Positions 54,571 to 64,000 of a stretch of DNA of 64,000 nt are shown one piece after another. The position numbers and the translations under genes are program-made. Source of the stretch: Salticus scenicus (lineage: Eukaryota; Arthropoda; Arachnida; Araneae; Salticidae); contig OZ005648.1 in the NCBI GenBank assembly GCA_963930645.1, positions 155,209,035-155,273,034 on the forward strand, read 5' to 3'. A model generated the notes under the pieces. That model was not told the origin of the DNA and ran no database searches. It worked only from the letters and a program-made list of their open reading frames with translations. Numbering within the stretch: the stretch's first letter is position 1; the number at the start of each line of letters is the position of its first letter.

Positions 54571-54664
54571 TCACTTTTCATCTTCATCACTCTCACTGGA
54601 CATACCCTCTTCGGAAGCTTCACTTTCACATTTTGGGCAATTGCATGTGAAAAGGTAATTCTCT
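54571..54664 (-). CDS. SMYD5: SMYD5-type SET/MYND protein, last coding exon
   Basis: Acceptor 'atctcttag' precedes 54664. The first base completes an Arg codon begun in the previous exon (phase 2). It encodes ENYLFTCNCPKC, the Cys-rich post-SET motif that binds zinc at the SET active site, then an acidic tail (SESDEDEK) and a stop at 54571-54573. The acidic C-terminus is characteristic of SMYD5 among the SMYD proteins. Confidence 0.85.
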
Positions 54665-55023
54665 CTAAGAGATAAAAGATGTGATATATTATTTTTTGTC
54701 TTTTTGTACAATTTCACAATTTTATAACAAACAGACAGCAACAGAATCTCTTTATAACTATGATGTAGTAAAAAAATAAAGTAAAATAAAATGAGGAAGC
54801 AAGGAAGAAAAAATACACTTTATAAATGTGAGATTTAAAGTTTTAACCAGACAGAAGATAGAAATATAAAAAAGATAATGGTTAATCATTTACATTTTAG
54901 AAAATTAAGTTTTTAAGGTGAAAATTCAAATTTTAACTTTTCAGTCACAAAGAAGTTACTTCTATAACTGCTACTTAAATATTTTATTGTGTACAATAAA
55001 TTATTTGGAAATTAAACATTTAC

Positions 55024-55094
55024 CTTAAAAGCTTATTGCGGGTGTGTCGATTCCTGTTCCTATTGCATTCATCAAGGTAACAAACAATGATTTC
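55024..55094 (-). CDS. SMYD5: SMYD5-type protein, penultimate exon
   Basis: 71 bp between an acceptor (gttttttag) and a donor (AAG|gtaaat). It encodes EIIVCYLDECNRNRNRHTRN and KLLR, the end of the SET core containing the Tyr of the methyltransferase site. It enters in phase 0 and leaves in phase 2, fitting both neighbours. Confidence 0.85.
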
Positions 55095-55113
55095 CTAAAA
55101 AACATACACACAC

Positions 55114-55142
<29 letters not shown>

Positions 55143-55144
<2 letters not shown>

Positions 55145-57034
55145 GGGTGAGTTTGACATAATCTGCCAAATGAAAGGAGGTGATAGAACAGCCCATGGGG
55201 AGCATAAAACACCTTAGAAACCCTGTCTTATCTCTAACCGTTTCCAAGTTATGGTAGATAGAAGAAAAATCTTTTTTTCCATCCCGTCTGAAAAAAAACA
55301 AATTTGTGGGCTTTCTGAAAGACTTACTCGTAAAATAAGCACATATTTGGAAAGAGCAGAAAAAATCCTATCGGGTGACATCATTTACATCAGGATACTT
55401 TAATTTGACAGCAAGCTACAAGCGCTAAAACATTGGCGAAGTTTAAAATCAAGTTGCCACCAAATTCTTTAACCGGCAATTCTGCAAACACCGTTCAAGT
55501 TACAATCGTTCAAATTTACCAAAAACTTCTCCATTCCACAAGCTTTAGAATAAGCCCACAACAAACAATATCGGTGTTCTAGTTCAGGGAGAAATTTAGT
55601 CTTTTGTCTGAAATGTATCACTGAAAACGGCATTCGTCGAAATTCGGCAAATAAAATGACGGTGAGTAAATCGAACATATGCAAATTCGTGACTATCTGC
55701 ATATGGACTCTTAGTGATATGCAGATGCATTCCAACCTTCCCGCGTGCGTATCCCACTCGCGGGTACAAAAGGCGATTCAATCTGTAACAGTTCATTAGC
55801 TCGTAAGCTTCTTTTACGTTTTATGCTGCTTATTGCTTTAGCATTTTCTGGACTTTGCCTGAGTTCGACCAATTCTTTTCACGCTTCTCTCATGTCTACT
55901 TGCTCTCTCTTAGTTCATATTTTTCCTTAGTTCATATATTTTAGTATGTTTTCCTACATTGGTACAAATTAACCAAGTTGGTTCTTATTCCGTAGCACTT
56001 TTTTTTTTCTACTTTTGTAAATTAATATTGAAATTTTATCCCTTTTTGTTTACCCTTCTGAATTTTATTTTCAATTGAAGTCATCACAGGGATCAAATTG
56101 TCATACTTTCCAACCTGTAAACAGATATGCCTAGTTTTACAAATGAAGAGTACGCGGATACACATTTTGTGTATGGATTTTGCAATGGTAACTCTCGGAG
56201 AGCCGAAGAAGAGTACTGTCTACGTTATCCACATCATCGTGCACCCAACCGTGCTGTATTTGCCGCAATTCATCGAAGGCTTAGGGAGAGTGGGTCATTC
56301 GGTAGGGTGTACGAAAGGGACCATGGTCGCTGTTCCACCACCGCTGAGGCGTCCGTACTCGACCGAGTTGAGGAAAATCCAAATATGAGTCCATTGTGTT
56401 TGTAAACTTAATACAACTGTTACTTTTTTTGTTTGTCTTTAAAATTTTCTTTTTTGTATCTGACAAAACAGCAGGCTGAAGGCGGACATGAATGGAACCC
56501 ATGGCACCCCGTGAGTCTCCTTCTCTAAGAACGTTGAGCTCAGTGATGAATGTATTTCAAACAAAAGGCTAAATTTCTCCTGAACTAGCACACCGAAAGG
56601 GTTTATTGTGGGCTCATTCTAAAGCTTGTGGAAGGGAGAAGTCTTTGGCAAATTTGACCAATTTTAGCTTGAACAGTGTTTGCAGAATTGCCAGTTAAAG
56701 AATTTGGTGACAACTCGATTTTAAACTTCGCCAATGTTTTAGAGCTTGTAGCTCGCCGTCAAATTAAGGTATCCTGATGTACATGGTGTAACCCGATAGG
56801 ATTTTTTCTGCTCTTTCCAAATATATGCTTATTTTGTGTGTAAGTCTTTCAGAAAGCTCACAAATTTGGTTTTTTTTCAGATGGGATGGAAAAAAACAGA
56901 TTTTTCTTCTGTCTACCATAACTCGGAAACGGTTAGAGATAGGACAGGGTTTCTATGGTGTTTTATGCTCCCCATGCCCCATGGGCTGTTCTATCACCTC
57001 CTTTCGTTTGGCAGATTATGTCAAACTCACCTTG
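55143..57034. mobile_element. Long-inverted-repeat transposon in a SMYD5 intron (1.9 kb)
   Basis: The ends read CAGGGTGAGTTTGACATAAT and its near complement. The inverted arms extend for about 480 bp each with modest divergence (55143-55640 and 56545-57034). TA follows the right end, and a CA microsatellite hides the left flank. Between the arms is a short transposase-like frame (56127-56405). Most of the transposase is gone. Confidence 0.85.
56127..56405 (+). pseudogene. DUF4817-type helix-turn-helix N-terminus of a transposase
   Basis: The frame reads MPSFTNEEYADTHFVYGFCN, EYCLRYPHHRAPNRAVF, IHRRLRESGSF and EASVLDRVEENP. This is the N-terminal DNA-binding module found on many arthropod transposase-related proteins (known as DUF4817). 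A catalytic domain does not follow; the right arm of the element starts soon after the stop. It is a remnant of an internally deleted element. Confidence 0.75.
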
Positions 57035-57166
57035 TATAATTGATGCTTTGAAAATTTAAATACAAAGCTTTATATTTTTGTGAAAATAAGTGAAAACAAT
57101 AATATTGGTAATGGTCACTATACATTTATTTTAAATAAAATCACAAAATTAATGAATAAATCTTAC

Positions 57167-57261
57167 ATCTCCAGGCTGAATTTCCTTTACAGCTTCCATG
57201 ACTAGAGTGAAATTATTATAGGGAAAGGTAGCTTCTGCATTTGGCACACAACTGTGATTAC
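57167..57261 (-). CDS. SMYD5: SMYD5-type protein, SET-domain exon with NHSC motif
   Basis: 95 bp between acceptor (tattgtag) and donor (GAT|gtaaga). It encodes NHSCVPNAEATFPYNNFTLV followed by a stretch ending IQPGD. NHSC is the invariant cofactor-binding and pseudoknot motif of SET methyltransferases. The first two bases complete a Cys codon from the previous exon (phase 1), and the exon leaves in phase 0. Such enzymes methylate lysines on histones or other proteins. Confidence 0.88.
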
Positions 57262-58206
57262 CTACAATATATATATATTTTAAATGAATAAGCTTTTTTT
57301 TTTTTTTTTTTTTTTTTTTAGTATTAAACATTTAATGCTTTGAGAAATGGTCAAATAAACTTTAAAATATTGCCCTCCCCCCCCCCCTCAAATTTGACTT
57401 TTATTTTTATAAAGTATACAAAATCCTTTTTCCATTATTATTATTTATTTTTTAACTTATTTCCACTTATAGGGATCCCAATACATTTTAGCTACAGAAA
57501 AGGTGCAAAAGAGGATCATTTGCAGTTAAGCACATACATCATCATGCATGAGATACATGCAGTGCCGCCAACTCAAATTATGCTATGCCCCTAATCATAG
57601 CTCAAAATATGCCTAAAATGATGATAAATCCCTATTTATGCAAAAAATTACAAAAATTCTTACAAAGTAACTCCAAAAGTTCCCACATTCCACATTCTGC
57701 TGAATGTCCCTATACATAAGGACAAATTCTTACAATTGGCAACTGGTTACAAGTATGCTTCACCATATGACACACAAAAAGAGCAGTTCCATATGACATC
57801 AGCCTCCTTCTACCATCAGTGATCCTCAAAAGGTGTGAAGGATTGCTAAGGCACACTGGTGCGCCCTAGAATATTTCTGTGTGTGCCCGGTAAGTATTCC
57901 AGAAAAATGTGTGTTCAGATATAAAGTTGCTGTATTATACATTCATTAAAGATATATGCTATCTACCAATAAGCATTTGGACACTTTCGAATTTAGACGT
58001 TTTGTCAAATATCTAGAAAAGTTTTTTAGGAATCAGATTGAAACTTTGGAAGCATAAAAAACATTTTATATATTTATTAACATATATTATATAACATTTT
58101 TCACATATTTCAGTAAAAGTTGTGTCTTGAAAAGGAAAAGGGGGCCAGTAAAAAATTAAAGAAAAATCAAAATGTTGTGCATCACCCTGTAAAAAATAAT
58201 GCTTTA

Positions 58207-58251
<45 letters not shown>

Positions 58252-58688
58252 AAATTTTCACTTTTTTAATTATAACTCGTAGAGTGTTAGATCCAGTGCA
58301 AAGCCATTTTTAGGAAATTTGGCGTGCTACATTAGACACAGTATGCTGCAATCAGAATGAAAAAATGTTAAAAATCTTATGAAATATGAGCACTTTTACT
58401 AAATAATTTTTAACTATGCATGCATAAGCTATTAAAAAATTCCATTTGCATAATTTAATAGCCAAAAGTATTGAGCTAATTATATGAAAACCCCAATCAA
58501 ATATCGTGTAAAATCAAAAGAGATAGAATGATCAGAATTTCAGTTCTTCTCAAAAAAAAAAAAAAAAAAAAAAATCATTTTAAACCTAACAATAACTTAA
58601 AAATACAAAAAGAATATGAACTACTGTCATAAATAGACTGAAAAATGCTATTATTGCATTTTTTTAAATGTATTTTTTAAAAAGTATA
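57262..58688. other. SMYD5 intron sequence, no gene seen
   Basis: Contains homopolymer runs (T at 57292-57319 and 58211-58239, A at about 58553-58573) and AT-rich DNA. A possible old repeat lies at 57820-57905. No exon with usable splice sites was found. Confidence 0.5.
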
Positions 58689-60364
58689 GGGGAGACTGGG
58701 GAGGGTTGACCCATTTTTTACAAAAACATTTTTAGAGAAAAAAATTTTACTTCCAGAAAAAAACTTTGTACACCATTTTATACCTGATATATTCTACTAT
58801 CAAAATATGCATAAAAATATTTCATACTTTGCAACAGAAAAGAGAAATAATGAATGTTATTGAAGCAGAATTTTTGGGTCAAGGCTCCCCACATATGGGA
58901 GGTTTGACCCACACAATGGGAGGGTTGACCCACCAATATTCACATATTATGATATTTAGGAAAAAATTAAGCTAGTCCTAAAATTTAAGAAAATTTGGAA
59001 ATGAAATTAATGTGATAACAATAAAAGTTATAATTGATGAAGTAGCAATATTTCTAAAGCGTAAATTGAAAAAATTATATAAAAGAACACGTTCACACTA
59101 CTAAAACAACTCTTAAATTAAAAATAGTCATTGGCATTAAGCTTTGTTGTAAAAAGCAAAAGCTAGAAATGTTGAATAATAACGAATATTTAGCAGCACT
59201 TATACTCAGAAAAGTCAAAGTCAAAATAAATTCCTAATGCAACTCTTGCAGTTCCTTCAGCTGATATTGAATTTGGTAACTTTATCATATCATCCATTGA
59301 AACAACCGATATATCTTCCGCTTCTGGATAAATAAAGTAATTTGTTTCAGCAGCGCGGCGTAAAAATGTAGCAAGAAACTCTCTTTCTCCACTTTGGTTA
59401 TTCTTCCTACGAAATGAGATGCATTAGGCCAACCAGTTTTAGGACTCACAAATTTTACCAGCACAAAATCTCCTTCTGACATTGACTTTAATATCACAAA
59501 CTCATCTTTACTGCTATCTGACATATGAGGGATTTCGTGATCCTCATCACTCAAGATTTCAACCAGATTAAAAAATTTCTGTTTAGAAAATCTTTTGGTT
59601 TTAGTATCTTTAACAGAAGGTCGTTTCTTCGATGCTCTCAATGCATGCTCATTTTCTATTTGTTCTTTAACTGGGTTATCTATCAATATTCAAGACTTTG
59701 CTTGTTTTCTTTTATAGTTATGTTTTCGTGGTCCAGCTTTCGGGAAAGGTCGAATCTGTTCAGGGGTCAAAGATGCAGATTTTTTAATTTCTGGCCGACA
59801 GGTGATCCTAGTAGAAGAAGTGACTTGTGAACTACTACTATGGGGAATATAATCTTCAGGAATGAGAGATAAAATACTTTTAGGTTGATAAATAATAGAG
59901 GAATTAATATTTTCAGTCCACAATAACAAAGAAATATATAAGGGAGGCTTGACCCGTGGGTCAAACCTCCCTTATATCATGTGGGTCAAGCCTCCCTCAA
60001 TAGCCATTTGCAATTTCATAAAAAAAATCAGGGAATTAAACAGTTATTTAGCAAAACTAATTATAGCACATATTAGCTTGAAGTATATACTTTAATCATA
60101 TAAATCTGAATTCTGATATTTGATTAAGAATATTTGCACAATGCCTTACAAATTTAATCAAAATTATTCACTTTTTGATGAGGAAAACACAAATTTCAAG
60201 CTTGTTCAAATAATAAGCATGGGATAACTTTAAAAGAAACATGGCTGTTACCTTGCATCAGTAGGATGTGCTGCCATGTGTTGGAAGTTTTTGAAAGTGA
60301 AAAATAGCAGAGTAAAGAAAGGTGGGTCAAGCCTCCCATAGGGTCAACCCTCCCCAGTCTCCCC
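58689..60364 (-). mobile_element. Pogo-like transposon with GGGGAGACTGGGG ends (1,676 bp)
   Basis: The ends GGGGAGACTGGGGAGGGTTG and its complement are flanked by TA (58687-58688 and 60365-60366). The motif 'gggttgaccc' and its near palindromes recur inside (about 58900, 58920, 59945, 59985 and 60320), probably transposase-binding sites. A decayed transposase C-terminus is on the minus strand. It lies in a SMYD5 intron. Confidence 0.85.
59285..59929 (-). pseudogene. Pogo-type transposase C-terminal part, broken by a stop
   Basis: The minus strand from 59929 reads SLTPEQIRPFPKAGPRKHNY and KRKQAKS, then a stop at 59687-59689, then ILIDNPVKEQIENEHALRA and further on EGDFVLVKFVSPKTGWPN. 'PEQIRPFPKA' followed by a basic run and 'ILxDxPxK' is the typical segment after the DDE domain in pogo/Tigger proteins of arthropods. 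The DDE domain and the DNA-binding region are missing. Confidence 0.8.
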
Positions 60365-60476
60365 TAATGAAAATATGTACAGTTTCTAAAAGTCACTATT
60401 GGGGTAAAAAATTTAAAAGCTGTACTGCCCGGAAACTGGTTGTCCTATAAAAACTGGTCGTCAAAAGTGAATTTTA

Positions 60477-60897
60477 CAGGGTTGCCACTCAAATAGCAGA
60501 ATGAAATTCCCTGACTTTTCCAGGTTTTCCAGATGTGTTCTAAGAAAATTCCAGTCTAGCCATATATTGTGCATTGGTTGTATTGAGGGCAAAATAATTA
60601 TGGTACGACTTGAAAACACAAAAGTTACTTTGACCTAAGGACAGATTGCCCTCCATGCGGGGGTCTTTCTAAGAGGTCTTGTTTTTAAAAAATGGAGGAA
60701 GCTAAGAAAAAAAAAACAAGAAAATTGACTCTACGTTGGAGAAAAAATTATTTTTTTTTTGGCAATCATTGTATGAAATTACCTGACTTTTCTAGATTCT
60801 GGCTAAAATATTCAAATTCCCTGACTTTCACGGTCAATTTTCAAATTCCCTGACTATTCCAGGTTCTGCAGGTTTTCCAGGTAGCGTGGCAACCCTG
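60477..60897. mobile_element. hAT-type MITE, CAGGGTTGCCAC ends (421 bp)
   Basis: Starts CAGGGTTGCCAC and ends GTGGCAACCCTG, a perfect 12 bp inverted pair of a very common hAT end type. 'aaattccctgacttttccag'-like motifs recur near both ends. Only ATTTTA (6 bp) is shared directly next to the ends, so the target duplication is imperfect. Confidence 0.8.
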
Positions 60898-61103
60898 ATT
60901 TTATTTGAACTAGCATTTCATCACACAATAAATATTAATTTGGTTCTAATAATAATTTGTGTTCTGCTGAATTAAAACTTAAATTGGGTGAGAAAATTGG
61001 TTTAAGATTTGTGAGTTTCAAATTTTAAAGGCTAATAAGGAAAAAAGTAAAGTATGAAAAATTTGTATGGGTTTCCTAGAAATAATTAAGAAAAGGGACT
61101 TAC

Positions 61104-61160
61104 AGGAACTCTGCAGTGCATACAGACCAGACCCTTCATTATTCAGATAGGATCCTGTTT
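61104..61160 (-). CDS. SMYD5: SMYD5-type protein, short exon before the NHSC exon
   Basis: 57 bp between acceptor (ttttacag) and donor (CCT|gtaagt). It encodes TGSYLNNEGSGLYALQSS and leaves one T that joins GT of the next exon to make Cys, giving LQSSC then NHSC as in SMYD5. It enters in phase 1. Exons further 5' are not recognised here and may lie beyond 64000. Confidence 0.85.
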
Positions 61161-61358
61161 CTGTAAAAGAGAACAAATTATTTATAACATTTGAATTTAA
61201 AAAAAATATAAAGATATATATATGTGTGTGTGTGTAATGCACTAACAAGGTATCTTTAAGGAATGAAGAAGACTCAATTTTATTAATCCTTTTTTGATGA
61301 GATATACAGATATACAGTCTTGGCTGTAATTAGCATTTTAAGCAGGAATCATGCTTAA

Positions 61359-61890
61359 CCCCTTACCTGCCCAGGAAAACTTATGAGATTCGTTTCCCAG
61401 TGCCACCGTTTTACGCACAGATGCACATAGTTATGCGGTGTGTTGGAGGAAAAAGAAGGAGCACGCTTTTCAATCAAAAAAGTGTTTACTTTCACACAAA
61501 AAAGGAAAAACGAAAATACAAAATTTAATGTATAGAGTAACAGTATAATAACAAAAAAGTTAGAACTTAACTGTCATGTATATCTTGAAACATAGTTGGA
61601 CGAATAAATCAACATCATAAATGCATTGATAAAATGATTCATGGTGAATTTCTTCCCTTGAACAAACAATTTTCTTGATGTATTTTTGTTTGAAAATGAT
61701 GATGCTACTAAATCTGGAAAGTATGTATCGATAAGTCATAAAGGAGAATCACTCTGTAACATCTTTTGTTTGGTAGGTTGGTGTACAGTAACATTGAATT
61801 TTTCAATTATGCGTTCCACCAAATTCATTCAGAAGTTGTAATTTTCAGTGTTTGGAAGTTGCTTCTTCTGTAAGACGAAGACATTGTAAA
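61359..61890 (-). mobile_element. piggyBac-like remnant
   Basis: TTAA (61355-61358) is followed by CCCCTTACCTGCCCAGGAAA, close to the piggyBac end pattern. The minus strand from about 61885 to 61560 reads LPNTENYNF, then LVERIIEKFNVT, then LIDTYFPDLV, resembling the C-terminal 'RLxxRHFP' part of piggyBac transposases, with stops. The opposite end was not found. Confidence 0.55.
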
Positions 61891-61921
61891 TAGTCCAGGG
61901 CATTTAGCACAACTCCCTCAA

Positions 61922-61972
61922 AAATAAAGGGACTTTAGGGACCAAAATTGAAAAAAAAGGGACTTTAGGGAC
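61922..61972. repeat. Duplicated 'aaagggactttagggacc'
   Basis: The motif occurs twice, about 30 bases apart. Too short to classify. Confidence 0.6.
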
Positions 61973-63335
61973 CTATTTATTTCATGCTTAAATATCAGCA
62001 ATATACATATATACGCGTTCTTTTATAATCCCCTACCATGTATAAGCCAAGTATAATGCCCAAAATCAAATAATTTAAAAATATACACAGCCAGTGTCAA
62101 AAGAATTCATACTCTTTTGGTTTTGTTGAATACCTTAAGATACAGGCATTGAGTTATATAAGCCATGAGACTCTTGGTCCTCCAATAATTTCTATGATGA
62201 GCACTCACTTTTACTGCTCTTTATGATGCAAAATGAAAAGTTTCAGATTTTACATTTAAAGCTATGTTTGGTAAATAGAATATACATATTTTCTCATCAA
62301 TTTATTGTCTTTAAAATTTGTTGTCCTAAGTGTGTGGGAGGGTCAACAAGAGTAACATTCTATTACCTACTCAAGGTGCCTAGAGTGTTTTGCCACCCAT
62401 GGGGATCCGTTTAAGGGATTTTAGCCTGTATTCATGCGAGTTTCAGAGAAAACGAAATTTTCAAATAGCTAGGCAAGGCCCACAATTGTAACCCGAATCT
62501 GGCATTTTTTATCAACTAGGTTTCAGAAGAGAACCTTTCAGCCACTGGTGTGGTTTGTTGCTTCAAAAATCTTTTTTGTAAACAACCTAAGCAAAACCAT
62601 ACTAACTATTAAAAAAAATTAGCTCTGAGGTCATTTTTTGCACAATAGGGCAAATTGAACTAAGATGTGCAAAGAAAAAATTGCACAATACGCTGCAGGT
62701 GCAGTCTGAGTTTTGCAGTAACTATGCTATATGCAACTGTCATGAACTGCTGCAAATAACAGAAAAAAGTATGTGTCTATAAAAGTTTGAACAGCAGACA
62801 AAACATGTAATGCATTTCATGATGTGACAAAAAAAAAATAATAAATAAATAATAATAATCATGACATTTTGATTAAAGGGTACAAGCCCACTTCATTCTG
62901 TGTTGCTAACAAAGTTGGATATTAGCCAAATAAATAATGCAATTCAAAGCTACAAGTGAAAATAAAAATCATACCAACATCAGCTGCCACTACAGGGTTT
63001 AACCTGAGTTCTTAAGTTTTTTTACTGAAAAAGCTAAAATCAAAAAACCATCTTAAGCAAAATGCTACAATACTATTAGGCTTATGATACCTGTTCGTAT
63101 GCTATTATAGATGTCTCTTTATGTTACATTTTTCTTTTCCAAACTAAGTTTTAAATTTTATAATGACATCTTAAAAAAATTCTGAAGTGGCTTCCATGAA
63201 CATTTTGAACATTTAGTATAGTTACCGGGTGTTTAAACAAATTTGAACCGCTGAATATTTCAGTAAATAAATAAAAGTGAACATGATGTCAGTATTTAAT
63301 AAAAAAGCACCACGAAGCTGGCATTGTAAAAAATA
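61973..63335. other. Interval without gene; one dispersed repeat
   Basis: AT-rich SMYD5 intron or flank. It holds dispersed repeat copy 3 (62330-62570). No exon of the upstream SMYD5 part could be placed with both splice sites and an open frame. Confidence 0.45.
62330..62570 (+). repeat. Dispersed repeat, copy 3 of 3
   Basis: Best preserved of the three: 'ccatggggatccgtttaag', 'gcctgtattcatgcgagttt', 'cagagaaaa', and 'tcagccactggtg' at the end. Related to 28590-28775 and 29225-29430. Confidence 0.5.
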
Positions 63336-63523
63336 TTACTTACAAACTTTGAATAAACGCCATAAAATGCAATAAACTCGCAACAATTGTTTCGGGTCGA
63401 AAAAACACACGACCCTTCATCAGGCGAAAAAAGTAAGCATGAGTGCTGCAGGTTTTTTCGACCCGAAACAATTGTTGCGAGTTTATTGCATTTTACGGTG
63501 TTTATTCAAAGTTTGTAAGTAAT
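63336..63523. mobile_element. Palindromic Penelope-type terminal repeat pair
   Basis: Two 71-73 bp inverted arms (63336-63406 and 63451-63523) differ by one or two bases and enclose about 45 bp. The minus-strand half carries a complete hammerhead-like motif. The plus-strand half has stem II 3', GAAA and stem I 3' but lacks the CUGAUGA segment. Confidence 0.65.
63378..63427 (-). ncRNA. Hammerhead-like ribozyme motif, fourth family
   Basis: CUGAUGA (complement of 63417-63423), one extra A, stem II GGGUCG/CGACCC with a ten-base loop, GAAA (complement of 63390-63393), mini-stem CAAUUG, UU at the cut, and stem I UCGC/GCGA. The stems are unrelated in sequence to the other families, yet all pair. 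Confidence 0.7.
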
Positions 63524-64000
63524 ATGATGTCAGTATGTTTTTATTCCCAAATTCATATATCCGTCAATGAACATATAAGTAATATATGTGAAATTTTTAG
63601 GCATCCCTGTAAAAGAAAATAAATAGTAAACATGCAATTTAGGTAATTCTGTAGGAACATTCTGAAATATATATTAGTTCAATTCATACTTTTAAATAAT
63701 TTAATTTGTTTTAAGAAAATTAGTCCCTATAGAATGTGATATAAATAAAATCTTTTATACTTCTCGATAAAAGAACTATGCATAATATGCCCATCATTTC
63801 ATACAATGATCATACATTAGTAAAACAATGTAATGTATATCAGTGTTTTTTAACACTTTCCAATAAGATTGAAAAGTGTTAATGACTTCAGTTTGTCTGT
63901 CATCCGTATTCTATTTCCTATTCATGGAATTTCTTGAAACTGATATGTGTTATTCAAGTTCACTATCCCATATTCCCTATTAAAAATGGAGTAAATACCT
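63524..64000. other. Right edge of window, nothing recognised
   Basis: AT-rich sequence with no coding frame or repeat recognised. Confidence 0.5.

Noticed and set aside
57149..57331. 60-codon frame with a poly-Lys start
   Set aside because: The Lys run is a T homopolymer in the intron. Only 57167-57261 is coding.
62690..62765. Short open stretch after a 'tatttgcag' acceptor on the minus strand
   Set aside because: No similarity to SMYD5 that I can recognise and no good donor.
62965..63060. Possible upstream SMYD5 exon on the minus strand
   Set aside because: Splice-like signals are present but all three frames contain stops.
63451..63500. Right half of the fourth hammerhead palindrome
   Set aside because: GAAA and the 3' stems are present but the CUGAUGA core is missing.

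Overview
The window is AT-rich eukaryotic DNA, most likely arthropod. Spider or another chelicerate is plausible but not proven. The reasons are long repeat-filled introns with GT-AG junctions, Penelope-like, Ty3/gypsy, Helitron, hAT, Tc1/mariner, pogo and piggyBac-type elements, tRNA-derived SINEs, and fragments of two conserved animal genes. Nearly all of the sequence is mobile DNA, much of it nested. No bacterial-type feature is present.

Host genes. Two exons of a plus-strand SNF1/AMPK-related (HUNK-like) kinase lie at 28929-29086 and 41272-42531, on either side of a 12.2 kb intron full of transposons. Four minus-strand exons of a SMYD5-type SET/MYND gene lie at 61104-61160, 57167-57261, 55024-55094 and 54571-54664, in matching reading phase and ending at a stop codon. 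The two genes converge. The 12 kb between their 3' ends is occupied mainly by DNA transposons. The 5' exons of both genes are not visible here.

1-20390 is a Helitron-like complex. Family 1 has two plus-strand copies (1-1956 and 14946-17230). Family 2 has two inverted copies (2370-12860 plus, 17352-20384 minus). The family 2 plus copy is a nest: a TTA-flanked MITE interrupted by a gypsy element with identical LTRs and a single 1,329-codon gag-pol, then a 2.76 kb hAT-like element, then an alternating 113/133 bp array. The minus copy keeps the empty site of both insertions.

20440-28570 is Penelope-like. Two head-to-head copies (20452-23016) form a 2.5 kb palindrome carrying GIY-YIG endonuclease frames, 40 bp tandem repeats and hammerhead-like ends. 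A second, decayed element on the minus strand is split by a 3.7 kb hAT-like insertion and carries a SINE.

28590-42531 holds the kinase exons. The intron contains a decayed gypsy element (29682-35219) that has lost its reverse transcriptase and carries two MITEs, a SINE, and a TA-flanked element starting GGGGAGA.

42532-54423 holds a pogo-like element, a mariner-like element broken by a palindromic hammerhead element, a Tc3-like element lacking a catalytic Asp, a third Penelope fragment and a hAT MITE with a perfect 8 bp duplication. 54424-64000 holds the SMYD5 exons with a long-inverted-repeat element, a second pogo-like element, a hAT MITE, a piggyBac remnant and a fourth hammerhead-bearing palindrome.

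The strongest unifying signal is a set of hammerhead-ribozyme-like motifs in at least four different Penelope-type repeats. All share one extra nucleotide between the CUGAUGA core and stem II.
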